Origin: Poseidonocella sp. HB161398
Lineage (GTDB): Bacteria; Pseudomonadota; Alphaproteobacteria; Rhodobacterales; Rhodobacteraceae
Reading direction: 5' to 3'
Assembly: GCF_005870025.1 (NCBI RefSeq)
Contig: NZ_VATA01000044.1
Span: 1-57,867 of the forward strand
DNA length: 57,867 bases
Part shown: one piece after another, positions 27,484 to 36,276 of the stretch
Numbering within the stretch: the first letter of the stretch is position 1
Layout of the letters: the number at the start of each line of letters is the position of its first letter
Notes under the pieces: model-generated
Seen by the model: the letters and a program-made list of their open reading frames with translations, nothing else
Told to the model about the DNA's origin: nothing
The model's database searches: none
Program-made: the position numbers and the translations under genes

Positions 27484-28257
27484 TTGAAACCGACGAAACG
27501 CGACATGCGCCAGACCCGCATCCTGGCGACGCTGGCCGACGCGCCGACCATGCGGGTCAAGGCGCTGGCCTCGACGCTGGAGGTGACGACCGAGACGATC
27601 CGCCGGGATCTCGAGGATCTGGCCGAGCGCGGCCTGATCAGCCGGACCTATGGCGGCGCGATGCTGCGCGCGCCCGCCGAGCCGGTCCTGTCCCAGCGCG
27701 AGCGCCAGCTGGTGGCCGAGCGCGAGGCGATCGCCCGGGCCGCGCAGCCGCGGCTGAAGCGGGCCAAGACGCTGATGATCGGCTCGGGCGCGACCACCGC
27801 GATCCTCGCGAAGCGCATCGCCTTCGAGATGAACCATGTCACCGTGATCGCGCACAGCTTCGCCGTGGCCACCGCGCTGTCGCAGAACCCGACGATCCGG
27901 GTGCTGATGGTGCCGGGCGAGTACCATGCCGGCGAGGGCGCGATGCATGGCAGCGCCGCGATCCGCTTCCTGCAGGACTACACCGCCGACTGGACGATCC
28001 TCGGCGCTTCGGCGCTGTCGCCCGACGGGCCGAGCGACGCGCTGATCGAGGCGGGCGACGTCTATGCCACCATGCTGCGGCGCAGCGCGCGCAACCTGAT
28101 CGTCGCGGACCACACGAAATTCGACCGCATGGCCTCGGCCCGCTACGCGAGCTGGAGCGAGATCGAGCTGGTGGTCAGCGACCGCGCGCCCGAGGGCCCG
28201 CTCGCCCAGGCGCTGGAGCGCGGCGAGGTGGAGCTGCAGGTCGCGCCGCTGCGCTAG
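27484..28257 (+). CDS. DeoR/GlpR-family transcriptional regulator
   Basis: 257-residue regulator. The N-terminal winged helix-turn-helix reads MRQTRILATLADAPTMRVKA with TTETIRRDLEDLAERGLISR, then the typical TYGGA linker, and a sugar-phosphate-binding-like domain (DeoRC) with LMIGSGATTAILAKRI and the C-terminal LIVADHTKFDRMA. The start is TTG at 27484 with GGGAGG eight bases upstream; ATG at 27505 is the alternative. Divergent from the TPR/AAA+ pair and convergent with the PLP-enzyme gene. DeoR proteins usually sense phosphorylated sugars or alcohols; either neighbouring module could be its target. Confidence 0.9.
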   Translation: MKPTKRDMRQTRILATLADAPTMRVKALASTLEVTTETIRRDLEDLAERGLISRTYGGAMLRAPAEPVLSQRERQLVAEREAIARAAQPRLKRAKTLMIGSGATTAILAKRIAFEMNHVTVIAHSFAVATALSQNPTIRVLMVPGEYHAGEGAMHGSAAIRFLQDYTADWTILGASALSPDGPSDALIEAGDVYATMLRRSARNLIVADHTKFDRMASARYASWSEIELVVSDRAPEGPLAQALERGEVELQVAPLR

Positions 28258-28392
28258 CAGCGCTGCCGGGCCAAGGCCGGGCGGGGTCAGGGGCGCGCAC
28301 CCGGCCCCGGATTCCGGCCGCAACTCGCCGCTTGCCGCGCCGGGATCGCGGGCTCCGGTCCGCCGAAGGCGATCAGGTGCCGCGCGGGGGGA

Positions 28393-29706
28393 TCAGGCCA
28401 GGGCGGCCTCGAAGGCCTCGGCGAAGAGCGCCGCTTCGTCCTCGCCGAGGCAGAGCGGCGGACGCACCTTCAGCGTGTTGCCATAGCGCCCGGCCGCGCC
28501 GATCAGCACGCCCCGGTCGCGCATCGCGTCGATCACCCGCACGGTCAGCGCCGGATCCGGCCGGCCGCTGCCATCGGCGAGGTCGATGCCGATGAAGAGC
28601 CCGGCGCCGCGGATATCCGAGACCCTTCCGTCGCGCGCGGCGGTCTCGCGCAGCCGCGCGCGCAGGAGCCCGCCGATCCGCTGGGCATTCGCCTGCAGCC
28701 CCTCTTCGGCGATCACCCTGAGCACCGCGGCCCCGGCCGCGGCGGCCACCGGATTGCCGCCGAAGGTGTTGAAATAGCCGGTATCGGCGCAGAAGGCGGC
28801 GAGGTCGTCGGGCCGCGCGGCCACCGCGGCCATCGGGAAGCCGTTGCCCATCGGCTTGCCCATCGTGACCATGTCCGGCGTGACGCCGTGGCGCGCGAAG
28901 CCCCAGAAGGCGTCGCCGGTCCGCGCGAAGCCCGGCTGCACCTCGTCGGCGATGAAGAGCCCGCCGGCCGCGCGCACGGCCTCCACCGCCGGGGCGAGGA
29001 AGCCCGCCGGATCGGCGAAGATCCCGTCCGAGGAGAAGATCGAGTCGACCAGCAGCGCCGCCGGACGGATGCCGCGGGCGGCGAATTCGGCCAGCGCCGC
29101 CTCGATGCTGGCGCGGAAGCCCGCCGCGATGTCGTTGCCGTGATGCGCCGCCGAGGGCGGCGGTACCGCGATCACCCAGTCGGGCAGGCTGCCGCGCTTC
29201 AGCGCCGAGGGCGAGACCTCGGTGACCAGCGCGGTGTTGCCGTGATAGGCGGTCTCGGTGACGATCACCCCGGTGCCGCCGGTGGCGGCGCGGGCGATGC
29301 GGATCGCCAGGTCGTTCGCCTCCGAGCCCGAGCAGGTCATGACCACATTGCCCAGCGGCGCGGGCAGGGCGGCCTTCAGCGCCTCCAGATAGTCGTCGAC
29401 CACCTCGACCACATAGCGGGTATGGACGTTCAGCCGCGCGATCTGGCGGCTGACCGCGGCGACCACCTCCGGATGGCAATGTCCGACCGAGGGGACGTTG
29501 TTGTAGAAGTCGAGATAGCGCGTGCCGTCCGTCGCCGTCATCCAGGCGCCCTTCGCCTCGGCCATCTCGATCGGGCGGCGGTAGAACAGGACCGAGGCCG
29601 CGCCGAGATTGGCCAGCCGCCGGTCCACCGCGGCCGCGGCGCTGTCGCCGGGGCGGTAGGCGTTCATGTCGAGGATCTGGCGCACTTCCGCGGTGTCGCT
29701 GGTCAT
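28393..29706 (-). CDS. Class III aminotransferase-fold PLP enzyme (possible phospho-lyase)
   Basis: 437-residue PLP enzyme of the class III aminotransferase fold. The PLP lysine is Lys284 in TMGKPMGNGFP, with the cofactor aspartate Asp254 in FIADEVQPGF, phosphate-cup segment TCSGSEANDLAIR and TAYHGNT. Its gene overlaps an APH-fold kinase gene by 4 bases. In animals and bacteria, close relatives paired with such kinases are phospho-lyases for phosphoethanolamine or 5-phosphohydroxylysine, not transaminases, and the FYNNVPSVGHCHP opening is like that group. So a lyase acting on the phosphorylated amine made by the kinase is likely, but an ordinary aminotransferase is not excluded. Confidence 0.85.
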   Translation of the reverse strand: MTSDTAEVRQILDMNAYRPGDSAAAAVDRRLANLGAASVLFYRRPIEMAEAKGAWMTATDGTRYLDFYNNVPSVGHCHPEVVAAVSRQIARLNVHTRYVVEVVDDYLEALKAALPAPLGNVVMTCSGSEANDLAIRIARAATGGTGVIVTETAYHGNTALVTEVSPSALKRGSLPDWVIAVPPPSAAHHGNDIAAGFRASIEAALAEFAARGIRPAALLVDSIFSSDGIFADPAGFLAPAVEAVRAAGGLFIADEVQPGFARTGDAFWGFARHGVTPDMVTMGKPMGNGFPMAAVAARPDDLAAFCADTGYFNTFGGNPVAAAAGAAVLRVIAEEGLQANAQRIGGLLRARLRETAARDGRVSDIRGAGLFIGIDLADGSGRPDPALTVRVIDAMRDRGVLIGAAGRYGNTLKVRPPLCLGEDEAALFAEAFEAALA

Positions 29707-30731
29707 TCTGCGGCCTCCAGATAGCGGCGCGCGATCTCCAGCGTGCCATCGGTATAGGCGCCGAGCCCGGCATCGGCGGCGGTTTCGGTCTCGGCGTGGC
29801 TGGCGATCCAGGCGGTCAGCAGCAGCCGGCGGAACATGACGAAATCGGGAATCATCGCCGCGTGTTCCCCGCCGAGCGGCCGGACGGCGCGGTAGCCTTC
29901 CAGCCAGGCGGCCTGCAGCTCGGGCACGATCGGGTTCAGCTCGTGGAAGGAGATCGCGGCGGCGAAGTCGTAGATGAACCAGGAGAAGCCGCAATCGTCG
30001 AAATCGATCACCCCGAGCCCGTCCTCGCGCGCCAGCAGGTTCGCCAGCCGCAGATCGGCATGGACCAGCCCGAAGCGGTCCGGCCCCTTGCCATAGGCGG
30101 CGAGCCGCGCCTCGAGCCTGGCGCAGACCTGCTCCAGCAGCGCCTTGCCATCGGCATCGAGCCCGAGCGCCGCGCGCCAGTCGCCCCAGAGCGGCGCCGC
30201 GCCGAAGGCGCTGTCGAAATCCCAGGTCTTGCGGGTGAAGCCCGCGGGCGGGGTCCAGGCCTCGACATGGCCGTGCAGCCGCGCCGAGATCGCGCCGAGC
30301 AGGCGGAAGCCCGGCACCAGCCCCGCGTCGGCATCCGGCTCGCTGCCCTCCATGAACTCGAAGGCGGCGACATGGCGGGTCTCGTCGCCGTCCCGGAAGC
30401 TGGCCAGATGGCCGCCCGAAACAAGCGGAACCAGCGCCGGGGTCTCGACCGCGCCGGATTGCCGCAAGGCCGTGATCCAGGCCAGCTCGGACTCGATTTC
30501 GGCCACCGTGTGGTAGTCGGGCCTGTGAACTCGCAGAATTACCGGCGCCGCGCGGGCCGGGTCGCGGGCGATGAAGGTCGCGTTCTCCGACACGGTCAGC
30601 AGCTCGATTTTTGTGTCTTCGCTGAGATTCCATACAGGAAGCAGGCTGTTGAGCCCGGATGTCAGGCGGTCGATGAACGCATCCTGGTAGAGCAAGGCGG
30701 CAGATCTCCGGTTTGGCGGTTCCGTCTTCAT
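29703..30731 (-). CDS. APH-fold small-molecule kinase (hydroxylysine/homoserine kinase-like)
   Basis: 342-residue kinase of the aminoglycoside phosphotransferase fold. The catalytic loop is HADLRLAN (224-231, base Asp226) and the metal-binding motif VIDFDDCG (241-248); the nucleotide region includes VILRVHRPDYH. It is coupled by ATGA to the PLP enzyme gene, the same pairing as hydroxylysine kinase with phosphohydroxylysine phospho-lyase, so it probably phosphorylates the hydroxyl of an amino alcohol taken up by the divergent Pot-type transporter. Antibiotic resistance is unlikely given this context. The start is ATG 30731, with no strong ribosome site. Confidence 0.85.
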   Translation of the reverse strand: MKTEPPNRRSAALLYQDAFIDRLTSGLNSLLPVWNLSEDTKIELLTVSENATFIARDPARAAPVILRVHRPDYHTVAEIESELAWITALRQSGAVETPALVPLVSGGHLASFRDGDETRHVAAFEFMEGSEPDADAGLVPGFRLLGAISARLHGHVEAWTPPAGFTRKTWDFDSAFGAAPLWGDWRAALGLDADGKALLEQVCARLEARLAAYGKGPDRFGLVHADLRLANLLAREDGLGVIDFDDCGFSWFIYDFAAAISFHELNPIVPELQAAWLEGYRAVRPLGGEHAAMIPDFVMFRRLLLTAWIASHAETETAADAGLGAYTDGTLEIARRYLEAAE

Positions 30732-30788
30732 TGCTAGCCATCGAAATTGGAAGTTGCAACATTTTGTCTTGCGAGAGGCAGAAACTTT

Positions 30789-30804
30789 TGCCAGCCTTCT
30801 GGCA
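30789..30804. promoter_or_regulatory. Palindrome in the divergent kinase/transporter promoter region
   Basis: TGCCAGCCTTCTGGCA, two perfect 6-bp arms around CCTT, lies in the 178-bp gap between the kinase and the binding-protein gene. A second perfect hairpin, CCGCAGC at 30870-30876 with GCTGCGG at 30880-30886, lies in the leader of the transporter gene. Candidate operator and leader structure for one shared regulator. Confidence 0.5.
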
Positions 30805-30909
30805 GGGCGCCGAGACAGGCGCCGGGTTGCAGGGCTCCGCCCGCCGGAGCAGCATCCGTCCAGAAAAAACCGCAGCGCCGCTGCGGGTCCGACAGAGATG
30901 GAGACCTAG

Positions 30910-32043
30910 ATGACGATTTCCCGCCGGTCCTTCACCCTTGGGATGGGCGCGCTCGGCGCCGCCCCCCTCCTGCGTCCCGGCCTCGCGCGCGCGGCCCGCA
31001 CCGACGAGCTGAACATCCTGTGCTGGGAAGGCTACAATACCGATGACGTGCTCGGCCCGTTCCGCGACCTGAACCCCGGCGCCACGGTGCGCGCGGAATC
31101 CGGCACCTCGGATCCGGATATGATCAACAAGCTGCGCGCGGGCGAGGTCAAGGTCTGGGACCTGATCAACCTCAACCAGCCCTGGGCGCGCGGCATGCTC
31201 TATCCCGAGGGGCTGATCAAGCCGCTCGACAAGGAGCGCTTCATGCCCTTCTTCGAGAAGATGACCCCGGAATACGGCAGCCCGCCCTATCCGCTGGCCT
31301 TCGCCGAAGATGGCGAGCTGATCGGCATGCCGCAGCGCTACGGGCCCTTCTCCTTCGTGGTGAATACCGACAAGATCAGCCGCGCGACCGCCGAGGAGCA
31401 GGGCTGGAAGCTGTTCCTCGATCCGGCGATGGCGGGGCGCTACGGCATCCTGACCTATGACAACTGGAACCTGATCCACATGTGCCTGACGGCGGATCTG
31501 AACCCGTTCAAGCCGCTGGACGAGGCGGGCTTCGCCGCCTTCGGCGATGTCGCCGCGCAGATCTTCGCGGGCTCCAAGCTGATGAGCGACGACCTGGTCG
31601 CGATGAACACCGCGCTGATCAACGGCGAGATCGACGCCTATTTCACCGGCGGCACCTATACCGCCTCGCCCGCGCGGCTCGACGGGCTGACCAATATCCG
31701 CGGCATCACCCCGGCCTCGGGCCCGATCGACGGCAAGGGCGGCGTGGTCTGGGCCGAGCTGACCTCGCTGGTCAACAACCCCGACCCCTCGCCGCTGGCG
31801 CCGGATTTCCTGGAATTCGTCCAGCAGCCCGAGATCTGCAAGGCGGTGGGCTTTGCCGAGGGCACCTACAACCCGGTCGCGCAGATGGGCGATCCGGAGG
31901 TCTTCGCGCAATGGGACGAGGACGAGCTCGACGCGATCCAGTGGGACACGCTGGAGGAGGAATCCGCCAATTCCGTCGAATACGACTCCGTCGCCGACTA
32001 TGACAAGCTGATGGAAATCTACACCTCCGCCCGCCGCGGCTGA
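30910..32043 (+). CDS. Pot-type (spermidine/putrescine-like) binding protein with Tat signal
   Basis: 377-residue periplasmic binding protein of the PotD/PotF type. The N-terminus MTISRRSFTLGMGALGAAPL carries a twin-arginine signal, so it is probably exported folded through Tat; cleavage after ARA near residue 28. The mature part begins ELNILCWEGYN, the usual opening of polyamine-like binding proteins, and contains the typical LINLNQPWARGM and AELTSLVNNP segments. First gene of an operon with ATPase, two permeases, SDR and hydrolase. The ligand need not be a polyamine; the divergent kinase and PLP enzyme suggest a hydroxylated amine. Confidence 0.9.
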   Translation: MTISRRSFTLGMGALGAAPLLRPGLARAARTDELNILCWEGYNTDDVLGPFRDLNPGATVRAESGTSDPDMINKLRAGEVKVWDLINLNQPWARGMLYPEGLIKPLDKERFMPFFEKMTPEYGSPPYPLAFAEDGELIGMPQRYGPFSFVVNTDKISRATAEEQGWKLFLDPAMAGRYGILTYDNWNLIHMCLTADLNPFKPLDEAGFAAFGDVAAQIFAGSKLMSDDLVAMNTALINGEIDAYFTGGTYTASPARLDGLTNIRGITPASGPIDGKGGVVWAELTSLVNNPDPSPLAPDFLEFVQQPEICKAVGFAEGTYNPVAQMGDPEVFAQWDEDELDAIQWDTLEEESANSVEYDSVADYDKLMEIYTSARRG

Positions 32044-32051
32044 CCGGTTCC

Positions 32052-32073
32052 GGGCCGCCCCGCCGGGCGGCCC
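32052..32073 (+). terminator. Hairpin between binding-protein and ATPase genes
   Basis: Perfect 9-bp stem (32052-32060 GGGCCGCCC, 32065-32073 GGGCGGCCC). Hairpins in this place often protect the abundant binding-protein mRNA and reduce read-through to the membrane genes. Confidence 0.55.
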
Positions 32074-32090
32074 CCTTGCAAAGTGCTGCC

Positions 32091-33152
32091 ATGTCCGACC
32101 TATCCCCGATCCTGCGCATCTCCGCGCTGACCAAGACCTTCGACGAGTTCACCGCGCTGCACGGCATCGACCTCGATGTCGCCGAGGGCGAGTTCCTGGC
32201 CATTGTCGGTCCTTCCGGATCGGGCAAGACCACGCTCATCCGGCTGCTGGTCGGCATGGACGACCCGACCGGGGGCGCGATCTGGCTGCGCGACCAGCGG
32301 ATCGACGTGATCCCGGCCAACAAGCGGCCGACCTGCATGGTGTTCCAGTCGCTGGCGCTCTTCCCGCACCGCACGGTCGGGCAGAATATCGAATTCCCGC
32401 TGAAGCTGCGCGGCGTGAAGCCGGGCGCCAGGAAGGAACGCGCGCTGGAGCTCCTGGACCTCCTGCGGCTGCCGCGCGACTACTATTCCAAGCGCATCCA
32501 GCAATGCTCGGGCGGCGAGAAGCAGCGCGTGGCGCTGGCCCGCGCGCTGGCCTTCGACCCCGAGATCCTGTTCTTCGACGAGCCGCTCTCGGCGCTCGAC
32601 TACCGGCTGCGAAAGACGCTGGAGAAGGAGCTGAAGGATCTCCACCGGCGCACCGGCAAGACCTTCATCTACATCACCCACAGCCTGGAAGAGGCGATGG
32701 TCATGTCCGACCGCATCGCCATCATGCGCGCGGGCCGGTTCGAGCAGATCGCCCCGGCCGAGGAGATCTACGCCCGCCCGGTCTCGCCCTTCGTCGCCGA
32801 ATTCATGGGGGAGGTGAACTTCCTGTCGCTTTCGGCGGGCACGGTCGCGGGCGCGGCGCTGTCCCCGGCCGCGCAGGCCGCCTTTGCCGGGCAGTCGGGC
32901 ACGCTGGTCATCCGCCCCGAGAGCCTGCGGCTCGCCCCGGCTTCGGCGGACCTGACGCTGACCGGCACGGTCGCGGCGGAGTACCTGCTGGGCTCGCGCG
33001 TGCAGTACCGCTTCGACAGCCCGGCCGGCGAGCTGACCGTCGAGGTGCTGCGCGAGGATGCCGTCGCGGGCGGGACCGGCGCGCAGGTGGCGCTCGGCTG
33101 CGACATCGCCGCGGTGCATGTCATCCCGGAGGCCGAAGATGCGGCAGCGTGA
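32091..33152 (+). CDS. Pot-type ABC transporter ATP-binding protein
   Basis: 353-residue importer ATPase. Walker A is VGPSGSGKTT in the first 50 residues, the signature is CSGGEKQRV, Walker B ILFFDEPLSALD and the switch His is in ITHSLEEAMVMSDRIA. The C-terminal part is a TOBE-like regulatory domain (TLVIRPESLRL). The ATG at 32091 is used; an in-frame TTG lies 15 bases upstream. The signature has Cys instead of Leu at its first position (CSGGE), a small deviation also seen elsewhere. Overlaps the next gene by 14 bases. Confidence 0.93.
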   Translation: MSDLSPILRISALTKTFDEFTALHGIDLDVAEGEFLAIVGPSGSGKTTLIRLLVGMDDPTGGAIWLRDQRIDVIPANKRPTCMVFQSLALFPHRTVGQNIEFPLKLRGVKPGARKERALELLDLLRLPRDYYSKRIQQCSGGEKQRVALARALAFDPEILFFDEPLSALDYRLRKTLEKELKDLHRRTGKTFIYITHSLEEAMVMSDRIAIMRAGRFEQIAPAEEIYARPVSPFVAEFMGEVNFLSLSAGTVAGAALSPAAQAAFAGQSGTLVIRPESLRLAPASADLTLTGTVAAEYLLGSRVQYRFDSPAGELTVEVLREDAVAGGTGAQVALGCDIAAVHVIPEAEDAAA

Positions 33153-33993
33153 GCGCCAGCTCGGGGCGCTCTACGCCCTGCCGCTCGGCCTGTTCCTCGG
33201 CCTGACCTTCCTGGCGCCGATCCTGCTGGTCGCTCTCTTCTCGATCATGCCGGAGAAGGTCTTCGAGCTGACCCATATGCCGGATTTCTCCGCCTATCGC
33301 GTGGTGCTGGCGCAGGGCTACTGGAAGTCGGTCGCCTGGTCGCTCTTCCTCGCCGCGCTGGCGACGGCGATCCTGCTGGTGGTCTGCTGGCCGCTCGCCT
33401 ACGCGATGGCGAAGGTGTTCAAACGCTTCACGCTGGTCCTGACCATCGGCGTGGTGATGACGCTTTTCGTGTCGGAGAACATCCGCCTCTTCGGCTGGGT
33501 GCTGACCCTGATGAAGGGCGGTCTGATCGAGGGCTATTTCCGCCACTGGACCGGCATCGGCTTCGACGCGCCCTTGTACAACGTGCCGGTGATCGTCTTC
33601 GGGCTGGTCTATGTCTACCTGCCATTCATGCTCTTCCCGCTGGCGCAGGGCATCTCGATGGTCCCCGACGACGCGCGGCAGGCGGCCTTCGACCTGGGCG
33701 CCACCCGCTGGCAGATCCTGCGCGAGATCGAGCTGCCGCTCGCCATGCCCGGGATCATGGTCGGCTCGCTCCTGACCTTCGTCCTCGCGGCGGGGGCGAT
33801 GGCCGAGTCGAAGCTCCTGGGCGGCCGCGCCGTCATCACCATCGCCGACGAGGTGCAGACCGCCTTCACCTACGGGCAGAACTGGCCGCTGGGCTCGGCG
33901 CTTGCCATGGTGCTGATCGCGATCATCGGCTCGCTCGCGATCTGGGCGATCTCCAAGGCCGATCTCGACGCGATGATGGGGCGGAAATCATGA
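33139..33993 (+). CDS. Pot-type ABC transporter permease, PotB-like
   Basis: 284-residue inner-membrane permease with six predicted segments. The EAA loop is DDARQAAFDLGATRWQILRE, with the usual Gly. The ATG at 33139 has GGAGG upstream and lies within the end of the ATPase gene. Partner of the PotC-like subunit, which overlaps it by ATGA. Confidence 0.92.
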   Translation: MRQRERQLGALYALPLGLFLGLTFLAPILLVALFSIMPEKVFELTHMPDFSAYRVVLAQGYWKSVAWSLFLAALATAILLVVCWPLAYAMAKVFKRFTLVLTIGVVMTLFVSENIRLFGWVLTLMKGGLIEGYFRHWTGIGFDAPLYNVPVIVFGLVYVYLPFMLFPLAQGISMVPDDARQAAFDLGATRWQILREIELPLAMPGIMVGSLLTFVLAAGAMAESKLLGGRAVITIADEVQTAFTYGQNWPLGSALAMVLIAIIGSLAIWAISKADLDAMMGRKS

Positions 33994-34790
33994 AGACCTC
34001 GCGGCTCTCCTCCTTCCTGCTGCTGGGCTACGGGATCTTCATCCTCGCCTTCCTCTACCTGCCGCTGGTCTCGGTCGGGCTCGCCTCGGTGTCGAAGGCG
34101 CGCTATCTCAGCTTCCCGATCCGCAAGTATAATACCGGCTGGTACGGCGAGGCGCTGGCCTCGGACACGGTGCAGAGCCTCCTGTGGATCTCGCTGAAGG
34201 TCGCGGGCATCGTCACGGTGTCCTCGATGGTGATCGGCTTTCTCGGCGCGCTGGCCTTCGCACGCTATTCCTGGCGCTTCCGCAAGGGGTTCCAGAAGCT
34301 GATCCTGCTGCCGATCTTCTTCCCGCAGACGGTTCTGGGGCTGGCGCTGCTGATGTGGTTCAACGCGCTCGGGATCGTGCCCAGCTGGAAGACCGCGATC
34401 ATCGCGCATCTCGTGTGGATCGCGCCGATCGCCACGCTGATCGTCTCGATCCGCGCCTTCAGCTTCGACCCCTCGCTGGAGGAGGCGGCGCGCGACATGG
34501 GCGCCTCGCAATGGCAGGTGCTGCGCGAGGTCACCATTCCGCTCCTGATGCCGGGCGTGGTCTCGGCCGGGCTCTTCGCCTTCCTGCTGAGCTGGGGCAA
34601 CTTCCCGCTCTCGCTCTTCACCACGGGCGCCGACAGCACGCTGCCCGAATGGCTCTTCGCCAAGATGATTTCCGGCTACTCGCCGCTGGTGCCGACCGTG
34701 GGGATGCTCACCGTCGCGGGCTCCGCGGTGCTGGTGGCGGCGGGGCTGATCCTCGCCTGGGCGCTGAAGCGCCTGCGGCCAACGACGTAA
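33990..34790 (+). CDS. Pot-type ABC transporter permease, PotC-like
   Basis: 266-residue permease with six predicted membrane segments and EAA loop EEAARDMGASQWQVLREVTI. Starts inside the stop of the PotB-like gene (ATGA). Completes the importer; the SDR gene follows after 18 bases, so the transporter and the enzymes are one operon. Confidence 0.92.
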   Translation: MKTSRLSSFLLLGYGIFILAFLYLPLVSVGLASVSKARYLSFPIRKYNTGWYGEALASDTVQSLLWISLKVAGIVTVSSMVIGFLGALAFARYSWRFRKGFQKLILLPIFFPQTVLGLALLMWFNALGIVPSWKTAIIAHLVWIAPIATLIVSIRAFSFDPSLEEAARDMGASQWQVLREVTIPLLMPGVVSAGLFAFLLSWGNFPLSLFTTGADSTLPEWLFAKMISGYSPLVPTVGMLTVAGSAVLVAAGLILAWALKRLRPTT

Positions 34791-34808
34791 AGGACAGGGA
34801 ATACCGAC

Positions 34809-35588
34809 ATGCTGACCTCCATCGCAGGCAAATCCGTCATCGTCACCGGCGGGTCGAAAGGCATCGGCAAGGGCATCGCCAAGGTCTTCGCCGCGCAGGG
34901 CGCCAAGGTGATGATCGCCGCGCGGGGCGCCGCCGCCGCCGAGGCCGCCGTGGCCGAGATCGCCGCCGCCGGCGGCAGCGCCGACTGGGTGCAATGCGAC
35001 GTGGCCGACTGGGACAGCGTCCAGGCCATGGTCGCGAAGACGGCGGAGGTCTTCGGCGGCGTCGACATCCTGTGTGCCAATGCCGGGATCTTCCCGCAGG
35101 TGAAGCTGCTCGACATGTCGCCCGAGGACTGGGACGGGGTGATGGCGACCAACCTGAAATCGACCTTCCTCTGCGTGAAGGCCTGCATCCCCGCCTTCGA
35201 GAAGGCCGGAAAGGGCCGCGTCGTCGTCACCTCCTCGATCACCGGCCCGGTCACCGGCTTCCCCGGCTGGGCGCATTACGGCGCCTCGAAGGCCGGGCAG
35301 CTGGGCTTCCTGAAGACGGCGGCGATGGAGCTTTCCCGATACAACACCACGATCAACGCGGTGATGCCGGGCAATATCTACACCGAGGGGCTGCAGGACC
35401 TGGGCGAGGACTACCTGAAGACCATGGCCGCCTCGATCCCGCTGAAGCGGCTCGGCGCGGTCGAGGATATCGGCAATGCGGCGCTGTTCTTCGCCTCCGA
35501 CGAGGCGGCCTATATCACCGGCCAGCAGATCGTCGTCGATGGCGGCCAGATCCTGCCCGAGAGCCTGGAGGCCATCGAGGAGATCTGA
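34809..35588 (+). CDS. Short-chain dehydrogenase/reductase
   Basis: 259-residue NAD(P)-dependent classical SDR. The cofactor glycine motif is TGGSKGIG (13-20), NAG at 91-93, and the catalytic residues are Ser143, Tyr157 and Lys161 (YGASK). The C-terminus ITGQQIVVDGGQILPES is typical of the family. It shares TGATG with the next gene. In this operon it likely oxidises an alcohol or reduces the carbonyl compound formed after amine removal; the exact substrate is unknown. Confidence 0.9.
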   Translation: MLTSIAGKSVIVTGGSKGIGKGIAKVFAAQGAKVMIAARGAAAAEAAVAEIAAAGGSADWVQCDVADWDSVQAMVAKTAEVFGGVDILCANAGIFPQVKLLDMSPEDWDGVMATNLKSTFLCVKACIPAFEKAGKGRVVVTSSITGPVTGFPGWAHYGASKAGQLGFLKTAAMELSRYNTTINAVMPGNIYTEGLQDLGEDYLKTMAASIPLKRLGAVEDIGNAALFFASDEAAYITGQQIVVDGGQILPESLEAIEEI

Positions 35589-36259
35589 TGGGCTGGAAGA
35601 CGGACTGGCGCAGCTTCTACTACGAAACCGCCGAGGAACCCGCGGATATCGCGCTTGATGCCGGCCGCACGGCGCTCCTGTGCATCGACCTGCAGAACAC
35701 CTATCTGGAGGTCCCGGACGACCCGGCGGAGGCCGCCCGCTGGGCGCCCTTCCACGCGCGGATGCAGGGCACCGTGCTGCCGAACACGCGCCGCCTGCAG
35801 GACTGGGCGCGGGGGCAGGGGATCGAGGTCCTCCATGCCCGCATCGCCTGCCTGAAGGAGGACGGGCGCGACCGCTCGCTTTCCCAGAAGAAGCCGGGCT
35901 TCAACTACCTGCTCCTGCCGAAGGACCGCGAGGACAGCCAGATTGCCGATCCGGTCGGCCCGCTGGCGGACGAGATCGTGGTGACCAAGACCACGGACTC
36001 GGCGCTGACGGGGACGAACCTGCGGATGGTCCTGTCGAATATGGGGATCGAGCGGGTGATCTGCGCGGGCATCTTCACCGATCAATGCGTGTCCTCCACC
36101 GTGCGCAGCCTGGCCGACGAGAGCTTCGACGTGCTGGTGGTCGAGGATTGCTGCGCCGCCGCCACGGCCGAGCTGCACGAGCACGAGCTGCGGGTCATCA
36201 ACATGATCTACTGCCAGGTCATGTCGCTGGCGGAGCTCCAGGCGCTGCCCCGCGCCTGA
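35588..36259 (+). CDS. Isochorismatase-like cysteine hydrolase
   Basis: 223-residue hydrolase of the isochorismatase/nicotinamidase superfamily. The catalytic triad is complete: Asp34 in CIDLQNTYL, Lys134 in VTKTTDSAL and Cys167 in GIFTDQCVSSTVR, so a C-N bond hydrolase (amidase-type) is expected rather than a true isochorismatase, which lacks the Cys. Coupled to the SDR gene by TGATG. It may release ammonia or a carbamoyl group from an intermediate of the amine pathway. Last gene of the operon; the antiporter gene ends 17 bases away on the other strand. Confidence 0.88.
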   Translation: MGWKTDWRSFYYETAEEPADIALDAGRTALLCIDLQNTYLEVPDDPAEAARWAPFHARMQGTVLPNTRRLQDWARGQGIEVLHARIACLKEDGRDRSLSQKKPGFNYLLLPKDREDSQIADPVGPLADEIVVTKTTDSALTGTNLRMVLSNMGIERVICAGIFTDQCVSSTVRSLADESFDVLVVEDCCAAATAELHEHELRVINMIYCQVMSLAELQALPRA

Positions 36260-36276
36260 AGCGGCCGCGGCGGGGG

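Noticed and set aside
29703-30731. Aminoglycoside resistance gene
   Set aside because: The APH fold is shared by many metabolic kinases, and the gene overlaps a PLP enzyme in a catabolic cluster.
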